A stretch of DNA of 33,476 nucleotides from Anaerolineales bacterium (GCA_020634875.1 JACKAX010000036.1:1-33476); one strand, 5' to 3'. Shown: positions 16,346-25,210, numbered from the stretch's first letter. Program-made: numbers and translations. The notes: generated by a model from the letters alone, not told the origin.

Positions 16346-17755
16346 ATGTCCCCTTTCCTTGTTTCTCTGCGTGATTTCGCCCAGCAAAAATGTTTCCTAC
16401 AACCGAAAAAACCTGTTGTGGTAGGCGTTTCTGGGGGAGTGGATAGTCTCTGTCTATTGTACGCTTTGCATGCGTTGGGATATCCTCTGATCGTTGCCCA
16501 TTTCAACCACCAATTGCGGGATGACGCCCACGCAGACGCCGTTTTCGTGCAGGAAACCGCGGCGCGTTTGGATTTACCGTTTGTGGGCGGGACGGGGAAC
16601 GTTCCCGAATTCAGCCGTGCGCGAGGATTCTCCCTCGAAGAAGCCGCCCGCGCGTTGCGATACCCCTTCCTCTTTGCCCAAGCCCGTCAATTTCATGCCC
16701 AAGCCGTTGCCGTAGGCCACAATGCTGACGATCAGGCCGAAACCGTCCTTATGCACTTCCTCCGGGGCGCGGGCCTCGACGGCCTCAAAGGCATGTCACC
16801 TCGCACCATCCTCCCCGTCTGGGATCCCGAAATTCCCCTTGTGCGTCCCCTGTTAGCCGTTTCCAGGGCCTCCATTGAAACTTTCTGCCAGGATATGCAC
16901 CTGCACCCCCGCCAGGACCCCACCAACGCCGACACCACCTACTTCCGCAATCGTCTCCGCCACGAACTGATTCCCATTCTCGAAACCTTCAACCCCCGTT
17001 TCCGGGAAACCGTCCTCCGCACCGCCCAAACCCTCGCTGCCGATCAGGATGCCCTGTCCCAGCAAACCGACCGGGCGTGGGCCGCGTGCCTGCTACGCGC
17101 CGAACAAACGACCCTGGCCCTCACGTTGCCCACTTTTCGCACACAACCGTTGGGCATTCAACGCCGCGTGTTGCGCCGGGCCATCGAAACCCTGCGCCCC
17201 GGTTTACGCGATGTGGATTTTGCAGCGGTGGAGCGGGTGTTAGGGTTTTTGGAATTGGAAAAGGACGGGGTCTGTGAGGTGACGGGGAACTTGCGGGTGT
17301 TTTTGGAAGGGGCACGCGTTTGGGTGGCGGAAGATGCACAGGATTTGCCCACGGACGAATGGCCGCAAATGGACAGGGCACCGCGCCTGTTGGGGGTGGG
17401 GGAGACGATCCGCCTCCGCGCGGGGTGGGAAATCCGCGCGGCAACGGTATCCGCACAGGGGCCGATCCCCGAAGGGCCTGACCGGGCGTGGGTGGACGTG
17501 GGAGGCTTGAAAGCGTTTACGGTGCGTGGTCGGCGTCCGGGGGATGTTTTTCAGCCGTTGGGGATGGATGAACCAGTCAAGCTGGCAGAGTTCTTCATTA
17601 ACGAAAAAATCCCCCGCCGGGCGAGGGATTCTTGGCCGCTGGTATGTGCGGGGGATGAGATTGTGTGGATTCCTGGTGTGCGCTTGGGGGAGCGTATCCG
17701 GGTGAAGGCGTGGCATGAAAATATTTTGGAGCTTACGCTGGAAAGACGCGTTTAA
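16346..17755 (+). CDS. tilS: tRNA(Ile)-lysidine synthase
   Basis: TilS attaches lysine to C34 of the CAU-anticodon tRNA-Ile so that it reads AUA codons; it is essential in most bacteria. The 469-residue protein has the PP-loop SGGVDS (29-34) for ATP, then AHFNHQLRDDA and GHNADDQAET, the hallmark of the N-terminal domain, and a C-terminal TilS domain (about 385-469) with RRPGDVFQPLGM and KLAEFFINEKIPRRARD. The ATG at 16346 gives the usual N-terminus but lacks a ribosome site; see the promoter entry. Its stop codon overlaps that of the convergent recombinase-like gene by 4 bp. Confidence 0.97.
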   Translation: MSPFLVSLRDFAQQKCFLQPKKPVVVGVSGGVDSLCLLYALHALGYPLIVAHFNHQLRDDAHADAVFVQETAARLDLPFVGGTGNVPEFSRARGFSLEEAARALRYPFLFAQARQFHAQAVAVGHNADDQAETVLMHFLRGAGLDGLKGMSPRTILPVWDPEIPLVRPLLAVSRASIETFCQDMHLHPRQDPTNADTTYFRNRLRHELIPILETFNPRFRETVLRTAQTLAADQDALSQQTDRAWAACLLRAEQTTLALTLPTFRTQPLGIQRRVLRRAIETLRPGLRDVDFAAVERVLGFLELEKDGVCEVTGNLRVFLEGARVWVAEDAQDLPTDEWPQMDRAPRLLGVGETIRLRAGWEIRAATVSAQGPIPEGPDRAWVDVGGLKAFTVRGRRPGDVFQPLGMDEPVKLAEFFINEKIPRRARDSWPLVCAGDEIVWIPGVRLGERIRVKAWHENILELTLERRV

Positions 17756-18729
17756 GCAATTTCTTCTCTGGGTGTTTGTTCGTCCAATTGGCTGAGTTTG
17801 TTGTAAATTTCGCGCCATTGAATTTTGGAAATGCCTAGTTTTTGGCGGATTTTGTCGGGGTCTATGCCCGCGCGGAGATCGAGTAAAGCGCAGGTCCACC
17901 GGCACATGGCGAAAGAGATGTGTTTGTGGAGGCCCGCTTCGTTGGTGATGTCTTCGAGCAGGTATTCGAGGCGGCGCATGGACCAGGGGAACAGGCGGTC
18001 GTCCGTAGGGTACTGGGCGAGGTATTCTTCGTACACGGTTTGCCAATCGGTGGGAAAAGTGATTTTGCGTTCTTTGTAGCGGTGGGCGGGGCTGGGGTAG
18101 CGCACGAAGAGGATAGGGCCTTCGGGGGCAAGGAAGTCAAGGTGGTTGGGGGTGAGGTTCAGACACTCGGATTTTTTAATGCCAGTGTAGATAAGCAATT
18201 GGAAGAGAGCCGCATGGCGAGTATCGGGCTTTTCGGCGGAGCGGAGGCGGTCGGCGGCTTGGAGGGCGAGGTCGAGTTCGGCAGGGGAGAGGACTTCGGG
18301 CAGGGGGCTGAGGACGGAACGTTGGACGACTTTTTCGGCGGGGTCTACGAGGAGGATGCCGCCCTTGTGGAGCCAACGGAAAAAGGCTTTGATGGAGGTA
18401 ATGCGCCGGGCGAGGGTTTTGGGACTGCATGGGACGCCGCGCCCGTTTTGGAGCCATTCGAGGAAGAGGTTGATTTCGTTGGTGCTGACTTTGCCAAGCA
18501 TATGGTCGGGTGGCAGGTATTTAGCGAACAGACGCACATCGCCGAGAAAGGCTTTGAGGGTATGCGGGGAACTGCCCTGATCGTCGAGGTAGATTTTCCA
18601 CGCATTGATGGCGGGGACGAGGGCGGTGTGGGGGGTAAGGTGGGCTGTATTTAAGGCCGTGTTCGAGGCGGAGGTAGGCCCAGAACTCGGGGTTGGGGTA
18701 GTCGAGGGTTCGATAATTTCTTGGGGCAT
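17752..18729 (-). CDS. Tyrosine-recombinase-fold protein with altered active site
   Basis: This 325-residue protein has the XerC/XerD layout: a SAM-like N-terminal DNA-binding domain (about 39-128), then a catalytic-type domain (about 145-315). The strand-exchange Tyr is present (Y309 in REIYNKL). Yet the first active Arg (TGLRxSE in the family) is replaced by Lys (TGIKKSE, K185), the HxLRHTFA box reads HKHISFA without its Arg, and the H/W in LGH is Ile (LGISK). Lys 222 or so in RKITFP may match the conserved beta-hairpin Lys. The N-terminus is Ser/Thr/Pro-rich. ATG at 18729 is preferred since GGAG lies eight bases upstream. Activity as a recombinase is doubtful; a DNA-binding role is possible. 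Confidence 0.85.
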   Translation of the reverse strand: MPQEIIEPSTTPTPSSGPTSASNTALNTAHLTPHTALVPAINAWKIYLDDQGSSPHTLKAFLGDVRLFAKYLPPDHMLGKVSTNEINLFLEWLQNGRGVPCSPKTLARRITSIKAFFRWLHKGGILLVDPAEKVVQRSVLSPLPEVLSPAELDLALQAADRLRSAEKPDTRHAALFQLLIYTGIKKSECLNLTPNHLDFLAPEGPILFVRYPSPAHRYKERKITFPTDWQTVYEEYLAQYPTDDRLFPWSMRRLEYLLEDITNEAGLHKHISFAMCRWTCALLDLRAGIDPDKIRQKLGISKIQWREIYNKLSQLDEQTPREEIA

Positions 18730-18783
18730 AAAGAACTCCAAAGGATCATAAAGGATTTTTCGTATAGCCAGAATAAAGTCTAG

Positions 18784-18811
18784 TTTATATCGGATGAAAA
18801 GGAACTGTCAA
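18784..18811 (-). promoter_or_regulatory. Sigma70-type promoter of the recombinase-like gene
   Basis: On the minus strand TTGACA (18811-18806) and TATAAA (18789-18784) are separated by 16 bases, about 55 bases before the ATG. This is the best consensus promoter in the window. The remaining 18742-18908 gap holds no gene; TAAAAT at 18854 on the plus strand may serve the next gene. Confidence 0.75.
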
Positions 18812-18908
18812 CCAATTTTCCCGTGAAATTTTCCGTAACCCGCCTAAACCGGGTAAAATGCGACATGTAAACTCAAATCTTACCCATTTATCCTTTATGT
18901 AAATTATC

Positions 18909-19955
18909 ATGCCCCTTCTACGCCCTGACCTCTCCACCATATCTGCCGTATTCCCCGAAGTTTATGCATACATCGAAAGCCTCGAAGCGGACCTTGAGCA
19001 GCTTTCTGCGCCACGCGTCCGTACTTCTGCCACCCGTGAAGTTGCTCCTCCTGAACCCACCGAAGCCCCGACGACTATCAATGTTATCACAATGACTGCA
19101 TCCGGGCTAATTAAGCGGACTCCCCGGCATTTTTACCCCCGCCAACGCCGTTCTGGGATGGGCATTTTCGACATTGACACCGATGAAACCGATCCCCCCG
19201 CCTTGCTTACCCTTATTGATCAGGAAGACACGCTCCTCGTTTTGACCGATTCCGGGAGGGTTTTTACCCTTCCCGTCGCCACCTTGCCCGAACAACCTGT
19301 CCGCGGACGCGGCACTGCCCTCAGCGAATTGCTCCCCGGTTTGCCTGGAGAACCCGTTCGTTTTATTGGCCCGGTCAAATCTTCCGGTTCTCTGGTGATG
19401 TTATCTGAGCGCGGGTATGTACGTCTTCTTCGCTACAACTATGTGGGCAATAATCGCCCAGGCACGCAACTGCTTGACTCCGCCCGGTTTGGTCCATTAG
19501 CTTCCGCCAATTGGATGACGGATAACGAAGATGAAGTGTTGGTTGCTACTGTCAAAGGTGAGGCTATCCGGTTCAAAGCCAAAATGGTTCACCCTAATGG
19601 GAGTCTTGGTATCCGCCTCGAGCGCGGGGATGTGGCCACGTCCGTGTGTGGCACCAGTGACGAAGGCAGTGTTTTTCTGCTTGGTGACGATGGGAAAGGC
19701 ACCATCCGGCAAATGTCCGGGTTCCGGTCCAACAAAGCTCCAGGCGCAGGCGGCAAAATCGCCCTCAAGGCCGATAAACTCGTTGCCGCGCTAAGTGTGC
19801 AGGATCAAGACGATATTTTTATCATCTCGAAGTTGAGCAAAATCATCCGTTTCCAGGCCATCGAAATCCCGGTAAAGGAGGGAACGGTGCAAGGGGTGAT
19901 TTGTATGACGCTGCGGGCGGATGCGTGTGTAGGGGCAGGGATTGCGGTGTTGTGA
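18909..19955 (+). CDS. Stand-alone GyrA C-terminal beta-propeller protein
   Basis: In DNA gyrase the GyrA C-terminal domain wraps DNA to direct negative supercoiling. Here it stands alone: 348 residues with a helical N-terminus (about 12-32, YIESLEADLEQL), a linker, then GyrA-type blades, for example MTASGLIKRTPRHFYPRQRRSGMG and LLVLTDSGRVFTLPVATLP and RGRGTALSELL. The GyrA box, QRRGGKG in gyrase, reads QRRSGMG (79-85), so wrapping may be weakened. There is no breakage-reunion domain or catalytic tyrosine. The stop overlaps the start of the phosphatase gene by 4 bases. The ATG lacks a clear ribosome site. It may bind DNA or modulate gyrase; this is inference. Confidence 0.88.
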   Translation: MPLLRPDLSTISAVFPEVYAYIESLEADLEQLSAPRVRTSATREVAPPEPTEAPTTINVITMTASGLIKRTPRHFYPRQRRSGMGIFDIDTDETDPPALLTLIDQEDTLLVLTDSGRVFTLPVATLPEQPVRGRGTALSELLPGLPGEPVRFIGPVKSSGSLVMLSERGYVRLLRYNYVGNNRPGTQLLDSARFGPLASANWMTDNEDEVLVATVKGEAIRFKAKMVHPNGSLGIRLERGDVATSVCGTSDEGSVFLLGDDGKGTIRQMSGFRSNKAPGAGGKIALKADKLVAALSVQDQDDIFIISKLSKIIRFQAIEIPVKEGTVQGVICMTLRADACVGAGIAVL

Positions 19956-20467
19956 GCCTGATTTATTCCCCTGTTCCCAATTTTTTTTGTGGCCCTCATC
20001 CACTGCGACCTGGCCGTGAAAATTTTAACGCCCTCCTGCAAGAGGGCGTTAATTATTTTCTTGACCTGACGGGGTCAGGGGAACTGCCGGAATATACGCC
20101 AGCAGAGTACCAAGTTGGCGATTTCTTAGAAGAATCACCGCCTATTAACTGTCCACCGTTACCTATTCATCACTCTCGTTTTCCGATTCCAGATTACTCC
20201 ACCCCTACCCCCTCCCACATGACCGCCATCCTCGATGCCCTCGACGCCGCCCTCACCGCCGGGCATACCGTCTATCTCCATTGCCACGGTGGCCGCGGGC
20301 GGACGGGAACTGTGGTGGGGTGCTGGCTTGTCCGGCACGGGATGACGGGGGAACAAGCCCTGGCTCGCATTGCCGAATTGCGCGGGGATCACGAATCTCC
20401 CGAGACGGACGAACAGCGGGCTTTTGTATTATATTGGGATGAAACATCCCAAAAGGAAATTCTATGA
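19952..20467 (+). CDS. Dual-specificity/tyrosine phosphatase-like protein
   Basis: This 171-residue protein has the CX5R phosphatase loop HCHGGRGRTG with catalytic C111 and R117. D81 in PIPDYSTP is well placed as the general acid. The family hydrolyses phosphotyrosine, phosphoserine/threonine or other phosphoesters; the target here is unknown. The GTG start at 19952 overlaps the upstream TGA (GTGA); a TTG at 19901 in the same frame would add 17 residues of unlikely composition. Its own TGA overlaps the ATG of the next gene (ATGA at 20464). Both overlaps point to coupled translation. Pro-rich loop 63-88 is unusual. Confidence 0.88.
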   Translation: MSLIYSPVPNFFCGPHPLRPGRENFNALLQEGVNYFLDLTGSGELPEYTPAEYQVGDFLEESPPINCPPLPIHHSRFPIPDYSTPTPSHMTAILDALDAALTAGHTVYLHCHGGRGRTGTVVGCWLVRHGMTGEQALARIAELRGDHESPETDEQRAFVLYWDETSQKEIL

Positions 20468-22800
20468 ACACCCGAACCTGGATTATTTTTACTATTCCAA
20501 CCGCGATTTTTTTGCTTCTAGTGGCGATTTTGAACGCAATCCCAACCCAAGCCGGAACCCCAAATACGATCGAGGTCGAAGACACAGTCCCGATTAACGG
20601 TCTTGCGTACTGGGGAGTAGATGTGACTGGACAGGGAGATTTCGACGCTGTGTATAAGGTCCCTTTCCAAGCTGCTAATCCCACTGTGGCTGTGTGGGAA
20701 GAGACCCAACGACAAAACGCCCGTTTTTCCGTCCCAAGCCTGGAGAACCTTCAGGTTAGTGCAAGTGGTGTCGTCAGTGGTGCTTCTCACACGGTCAACG
20801 ACTTCAGCGAGGTGATGTTATCTATTGACCCAACCGATCCCAATCATCTGTTAGGGGCCTCCAAATTTTTCTATATCCCCACCAATTACTTATTTTATAC
20901 AGGGGTTTTCGAGTCTTTTGATGGCGGGTTGAACTGGTCGCAAGTCCAGCCGAACGGGGTGGAAGACTACACTCTTACCTCAGACCCGGTTACTACCTTT
21001 GACGATGAAGGGAATGGGTACTTCACGTTGTTAACCCGAAACACGGGAGGCTACACTGGCCTGGATATGCTCAAAAAACCTGTCGGCAGTTTCTGGCAGG
21101 CTCCTGTAACGGTGAACGATACCACTTCTACCGACAAACAGTGGATCATCGGTGATCAGAACCCGCAAGGCACCAGCCCTTACGCGGGCAATCTGTACAT
21201 GAGTTGGACCAGTTTTGGCGGGGTCGTGACCGGGATTGCCTTCTCTCGTTCCACCGATGGCAACCAAACCTGGAGTTTCCCGATCTCCCTTGCGAGCGGC
21301 GATATTCAAGGCTCGGTGCCGGGCGTGGGGCCGGATGGGACAGTGTATGTTGTGTATGGGCGGGGGATTTTCTCAACCGGGTCGGGCACGTTGGAAATTC
21401 GCAAATCTACCAACGGCGGGCAATCCTTCGGTTCCACGGTCATCGCGGCGAATATCAGCCCCATTCCCTACTACCTGCCGAACAACTTTAACTACTACCC
21501 GAACTTCCGCACCCCGGCCAGTTTACCGGCGTTTGCGGTTAGCCCAGTGGATGGCAACTTGTACCTGGCCTGGGCGGATTATCGCAACGGTGACGCGGAC
21601 ATCTACTTTACCCGATCCACCGATAGCGGTGCTACTTGGCAAACTCCTTACATCCGCCTTAATGACGATCCCATCAGCAACGGGATTGACCAGTTCCAGC
21701 CACAAATCTCTATCGCCCCTAACGGGCGCGTCGCGGTGATGTGGTTTGATCGCCGTTTAGATTGCCCCAACCTACCATGGATTCCCGCGAACCATGTTGG
21801 CGTCTCCAACGCGTGTATTGACACGTTTATGACTCGTTCCTTTGACGAAGGCGCAACCTGGGTTCCCAACATCCGTGCCAGCGCTCAGACTTGGGACTGG
21901 ACGCTCAACCTGCCCATTACAAGCGGTGCGGATGGCTTCATCGGCGATTATCAGGGAATTGCCTCGAACGATGATTACGATTTCCCTTTCTGGAATGCCA
22001 CAGCTAACTTAGGTGAAAATGCTGAAAATTATCAGGAAATATTCGTGGCGCGGGTTCCGCTCACGATTCCGTTACCCGTTGATCTTTCTGCCTCCTTCAA
22101 ACTCGTCACCCCCACTGTTGCCTTGCCCAGTGAATCGCTAACCTACTCCATCGGGGTGCGGAATACTGGCCCCGGCGCGGCAAACGTCACTCTGTCCGAT
22201 CCCTTACCCGAAAATACATCGTTTGTTCCTGGCTCTATGATTTTCCCAGGCGGAACGGGGGCGTATCTCATCGGCACACACACCATTTCCTGGACGGGGG
22301 TGGTCAGCGCGAATGTTCCGGTAGATATATCCTTTCAGGTGGTAATTTCTGGGGTGAGTAATGATGTTGAACTTACGAACACGGTCTTTCTTGATGATGG
22401 GGCGGGGACAATTTATGAGCGAACGGCGACCGCGGAAGTCCGTGTGGCCCCATATCTTGTGAGTACGTTCCCCGAACAAGGGGCGATTAGCGTTCCGATC
22501 ACCTCGCCAGTTTTTCTTGAATTTAGCGAACCGATCCTGATCAGTTCACTCGTTATTAGTAGTACCCCTCTCCAATCCACCTGGGATGTTAGCTGGAATC
22601 TCACACACACGGTGGTTACACTGACCCATCCTGTATTAGCTTACGCGCAACCTTATACCATCACGGTTTCGGCAACCGATGAATCCGGTAATCCGCTCGT
22701 CCCTGGCCCGGTGTCTAATCCCTGGCAGTTCACGACAGAAAATGAGTCGGTATTGCCACCTGAATTCAAACTTTATCTCCCGATAATTCATCACGAATAG
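20464..22800 (+). CDS. Secreted sialidase-fold protein with DUF11 and Ig-like domains
   Basis: This 778-residue protein begins with an uncleaved or cleavable signal: MNTRTW, hydrophobic 7-23, then a small-residue site near TQA-G. Five Asp-box motifs (SxDxGxxW type: 151-158, 263-270, 315-322, 385-392, 459-466) mark a sialidase/BNR propeller, but family catalytic residues were not checked and exo-sialidase activity is not claimed. A DUF11 adhesin-like domain (about 538-660) and an Ig-like Big_5 domain (about 667-762) follow. The tail EFKLYLPIIHHE resembles the tail of the protein at 32276. AAGGA precedes the ATG, which overlaps the phosphatase stop. A terminator follows. Confidence 0.85.
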   Translation: MNTRTWIIFTIPTAIFLLLVAILNAIPTQAGTPNTIEVEDTVPINGLAYWGVDVTGQGDFDAVYKVPFQAANPTVAVWEETQRQNARFSVPSLENLQVSASGVVSGASHTVNDFSEVMLSIDPTDPNHLLGASKFFYIPTNYLFYTGVFESFDGGLNWSQVQPNGVEDYTLTSDPVTTFDDEGNGYFTLLTRNTGGYTGLDMLKKPVGSFWQAPVTVNDTTSTDKQWIIGDQNPQGTSPYAGNLYMSWTSFGGVVTGIAFSRSTDGNQTWSFPISLASGDIQGSVPGVGPDGTVYVVYGRGIFSTGSGTLEIRKSTNGGQSFGSTVIAANISPIPYYLPNNFNYYPNFRTPASLPAFAVSPVDGNLYLAWADYRNGDADIYFTRSTDSGATWQTPYIRLNDDPISNGIDQFQPQISIAPNGRVAVMWFDRRLDCPNLPWIPANHVGVSNACIDTFMTRSFDEGATWVPNIRASAQTWDWTLNLPITSGADGFIGDYQGIASNDDYDFPFWNATANLGENAENYQEIFVARVPLTIPLPVDLSASFKLVTPTVALPSESLTYSIGVRNTGPGAANVTLSDPLPENTSFVPGSMIFPGGTGAYLIGTHTISWTGVVSANVPVDISFQVVISGVSNDVELTNTVFLDDGAGTIYERTATAEVRVAPYLVSTFPEQGAISVPITSPVFLEFSEPILISSLVISSTPLQSTWDVSWNLTHTVVTLTHPVLAYAQPYTITVSATDESGNPLVPGPVSNPWQFTTENESVLPPEFKLYLPIIHHE

Positions 22801-22832
22801 TTATTGTTCAGGCTTAATGAAGAAGTTTCCGA

Positions 22833-22867
22833 AAAAAAAGACCGACGAAATTGCCGGTCTTTTTTTT
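22833..22867. terminator. Bidirectional intrinsic terminator
   Basis: AAAAAAAGACCG (22833-22844) pairs with CGGTCTTTTTTT (22855-22866). The stem has A-tract and T-tract on opposite sides, so it can end both the plus-strand secreted-protein gene and the minus-strand Fe-S carrier gene. Confidence 0.9.
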
Positions 22868-22878
22868 CGTTTATTCGA

Positions 22879-23304
22879 TTAGTGACAGCCGCATCCGCCG
22901 CCCGATGCCTGGGCCGCGCCGCTATCTTTAGTACGAAACGAGCTACCGCAGCCGCAGGACGCAACTGCATTCGGGTTTTCAATCTTAAACCCACTGCCCA
23001 TGATATCGTCCACATAGTCAATCGTTGCACCATGCAGATATTCCATCGAAACTTCGTCCACGACAACACGAACGCCATCGTATTCGAAAGAATAGTCAGT
23101 TTCACGGGGTTTTCCTTCGAGGGCCATACCGTACTGAAAACCGGAGCAGCCTCCGCCCTGGATAAACACGCGTAACGCGTAATCGGCAGGGGACAAATTG
23201 CGTTTGTTTAACAAGCCAAGTACAGCCTGTGCGCCGGAAGGGGTGAGGGTGACTATATCTTCATAGGTTTCGACGGTAATATCGTCAAGGGTGAGCATAT
23301 CCAT
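22879..23304 (-). CDS. A-type Fe-S cluster carrier (IscA/ErpA/HesB family)
   Basis: A-type carriers receive Fe-S clusters and hand them to apo-proteins. The three invariant cysteines are present: C53 in GGGCSGF, and C117 and C119 in SCGCGSSF. The protein is 141 residues, longer than the usual 107-120 because of a 20-residue extension ending GGGCGCH (C138, C140, H141), which adds a further potential metal or cluster site. The ATG at 23304 has AAGGAT upstream. It likely serves the many Fe-S proteins of the cell, such as nifJ and ferredoxin. No other isc/suf gene is seen in the window. Confidence 0.93.
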   Translation of the reverse strand: MDMLTLDDITVETYEDIVTLTPSGAQAVLGLLNKRNLSPADYALRVFIQGGGCSGFQYGMALEGKPRETDYSFEYDGVRVVVDEVSMEYLHGATIDYVDDIMGSGFKIENPNAVASCGCGSSFRTKDSGAAQASGGGCGCH

Positions 23305-23410
23305 AATATTATCCTTTTTTACAATTTAGAAAATTGTGTGTTCAGCCAATTAATATTTTAGAAGTTTATCAAACAAATTAGGGCATGTCAACGAGGCCCT
23401 TAATGGAGCT

Positions 23411-24196
23411 TTAGTCTTCTCCTGGGCTGGGTGAACCATCAGAACGTCCAACAACTACACCTTTCCACTTAGCCCAGTCTTGATCACTCTCAAGAGTAAC
23501 TACGCGGTAGGCTTCTGCATAGACCATCTCTTTGCCTTTAGCAGCTTCAGATGACCATTGTTTGATCATAGGAGCGGGGTCCCAATCTTTCATCTGGCTT
23601 TTATGCTCGCGTAGGGCGGCAATTTTCAGGTCAATAGTTTCTTCAATGTTGACGTATTCTTCGGAAGGCCCCCAACTGCCAACGTACACCTTGCGGGGTT
23701 TGTGTGCTTCCAGTCCCTCTTCCTCCAACTCTTCGAACAGGTTAGGCTGCCCAGCGGCGGGGAAGATCGCATCCACCGCTGCGGTGGCGACAGCACGGTG
23801 ATCGGGGTGATTGATATATCCGGAACCTGCCCAGAGAACGGTTGGGTCACCCGTGATCACGACTTCGGGGCGGTAGCGGCGGATTTCGCGTACTAGCTTT
23901 TTCCGAAGTTCAAGGGTTGCTACTACCATACCGTCAGGTTCACCCAAGAAGACAACTTCTTCAACCCCGCAGACCCGAGCGGCAGCGCGTTGTTCGGCTT
24001 CGCGGATTTCGATAGCACGTTGTTTGGTCATCCCGCGGTCGGCAATGCCCACATCTCCGCTAGTGACGAGAACATAAACGGCTTTGGCTCCATGTTTGAC
24101 CCACCGAGCCACCGTACCGGCGGAGGAAAATTCGATGTCATCGGGGTGGGCGGCGATGACCATGACGCTTTCAGGGATGTAAATATTGTTTGCCAT
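23411..24196 (-). CDS. PIG-L/LmbE-type N-acetylglucosaminyl deacetylase
   Basis: This 261-residue zinc enzyme of the PIG-L superfamily has AHPDD (16-20) and NHPDH (129-133), the metal and catalytic motifs. Family members deacetylate N-acetylglucosamine-containing substrates such as GlcNAc-inositol, bacillithiol precursors and some antibiotics; the substrate here is unknown. The start at 24196 ([20 protein letters not shown]) has GGAG seven bases upstream and is preferred to 24265. It is 100 bp downstream of the GNAT gene on the same strand; co-transcription is uncertain. Confidence 0.93.
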   Translation of the reverse strand: MANNIYIPESVMVIAAHPDDIEFSSAGTVARWVKHGAKAVYVLVTSGDVGIADRGMTKQRAIEIREAEQRAAARVCGVEEVVFLGEPDGMVVATLELRKKLVREIRRYRPEVVITGDPTVLWAGSGYINHPDHRAVATAAVDAIFPAAGQPNLFEELEEEGLEAHKPRKVYVGSWGPSEEYVNIEETIDLKIAALREHKSQMKDWDPAPMIKQWSSEAAKGKEMVYAEAYRVVTLESDQDWAKWKGVVVGRSDGSPSPGED

Positions 24197-24295
24197 AACT
24201 CTCCAGAAATTGTTTCTCAATGTTATTTGAGGGGAAGGGGAAAAATTGCTTGGGAATTGTACCAAAAATTAATGACGGAGTTTTAGTGCAGAATA

Positions 24296-25102
24296 TTACC
24301 TTGTGAGGACAAGAAAAACACGCTGCTCAGAATTCGAGTTGGAGAAAGCATCGGTGATTTGATAGCCTTTTTGGAAGTAGGTTTGTAGGGCTTTCCGAAT
24401 CTGAAGCCGCCAATCTAAAGCGTTTGGAAAGACAGTGTGACGCATGCCCTGGATGTCAGCCGGGATTTCCAGGAGGAGGGTGGGGTCGGTAAGGAAGAGA
24501 TCGAGATGGGCAATTTTTTGGGAAAAACCAGTGCTGTGTGTGGGGTTGATCAAGGGGGCAATGAAGGCGTTTGAGGAAAAGGTTTTTGTGCGGCGTTGGG
24601 CCACGCGGGGAGTATCTAACCACCATTCAACGGTTAAGCGATCCGCAGGCATTCCTTCACCGAATGCTGAGAAGTGCTCGCCGTATAAATTGACGTGATA
24701 GGCGTGACAAAGACCGCCGAGTTTGCGGAAATTGAGCAGGGCGTTGGGGGCTTCGAGCGGGTCAACCGTCCAGGTGATCAGACGCAGGTTTGCGGCACAG
24801 GCTCGGTCAAATTGTTCCCATTTGAGTTGCTCACCGACGCCTTGATGCCGATAGTTGGGGAGCAAGCCCGTTGTTTGGGAGCAGAGTTTGAGGGTCCCAT
24901 CAGCATGTTTCCCGAGGAAGGCGAAGCTGAAACCTATCATAGTTTCTTCGTCGAACGCGCCGAGAACGATCCCACCGTTGTGGGCGGCGGTGTTGAGCAT
25001 GGGAGGGTATAAACCTTCACTTAGTCCCCAAATTTTCCGATGAAGAGCTTGTACTTGGGTAAATTCGTCGTAGGTTTGGAGGTCGCGAACCTGGATAGCC
25101 AT
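24296..25102 (-). CDS. GNAT-fold protein of COG3375 type
   Basis: This 268-residue protein has a GNAT domain in its first half: the acetyl-CoA binding loop YRHQGVGEQL (84-93) is the R/QxxGxG/A motif A. The segments IWGLSEGLYPPMLNTAAHNGG and CSQTTGLLPNYRHQGVG agree with my memory of the uncharacterised COG3375 family, whose members have a longer second half, as here. The acceptor is unknown. The ATG at 25102 lacks a ribosome site and has TAAAAT six bases before it, like tilS. It lies 108 bp downstream of the DHOD-like gene, beyond a strong hairpin. Confidence 0.88.
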   Translation of the reverse strand: MAIQVRDLQTYDEFTQVQALHRKIWGLSEGLYPPMLNTAAHNGGIVLGAFDEETMIGFSFAFLGKHADGTLKLCSQTTGLLPNYRHQGVGEQLKWEQFDRACAANLRLITWTVDPLEAPNALLNFRKLGGLCHAYHVNLYGEHFSAFGEGMPADRLTVEWWLDTPRVAQRRTKTFSSNAFIAPLINPTHSTGFSQKIAHLDLFLTDPTLLLEIPADIQGMRHTVFPNALDWRLQIRKALQTYFQKGYQITDAFSNSNSEQRVFLVLTR

Positions 25103-25108
25103 AGTACC

Positions 25109-25114
25109 ATTTTA
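25109..25114 (-). promoter_or_regulatory. Probable -10 box of the GNAT gene, six bases from its ATG
   Basis: On the minus strand TAAAAT is followed by six bases and ATG, the same spacing as at tilS. No clear -35 is seen and no ribosome site precedes the start, so a leaderless transcript is possible. Confidence 0.4.
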
Positions 25115-25143
25115 TCCCGTTTAGGAGATTCTGCTTTTTAAGC

Positions 25144-25185
25144 GAGATGCGTTTGCGGGCTGATAAAAACCCGCAAACGCATCTC
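25144..25185 (-). terminator. Strong hairpin after the DHOD-like gene
   Basis: GAGATGCGTTTGCGGG (25144-25159) pairs perfectly with CCCGCAAACGCATCTC (25170-25185) around a 10-base loop. On the minus strand it follows the DHOD-like stop by 25 bases and is followed by CGCTTAAAAAGC rather than a T-tract, so it may stabilise the 3' end rather than terminate. Confidence 0.65.
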
Positions 25186-25210
25186 ATTTGGAGATTTCTG
25201 AAGATGTTCG

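Noticed and set aside
17240..18654. Long frames on both strands across the tilS/recombinase junction
   Set aside because: They overlap the real genes in other frames; no ribosome sites or domains.
19901..19951. Upstream TTG start for the phosphatase gene
   Set aside because: The added Cys/Gly/Arg-rich residues come from the GyrA-like gene read in another frame; the GTG at 19952 gives a classic stop-start overlap.
20464..22800. Annotation as an exo-alpha-sialidase
   Set aside because: Asp-box repeats show the fold only; the arginine triad and catalytic residues of sialidases were not identified.
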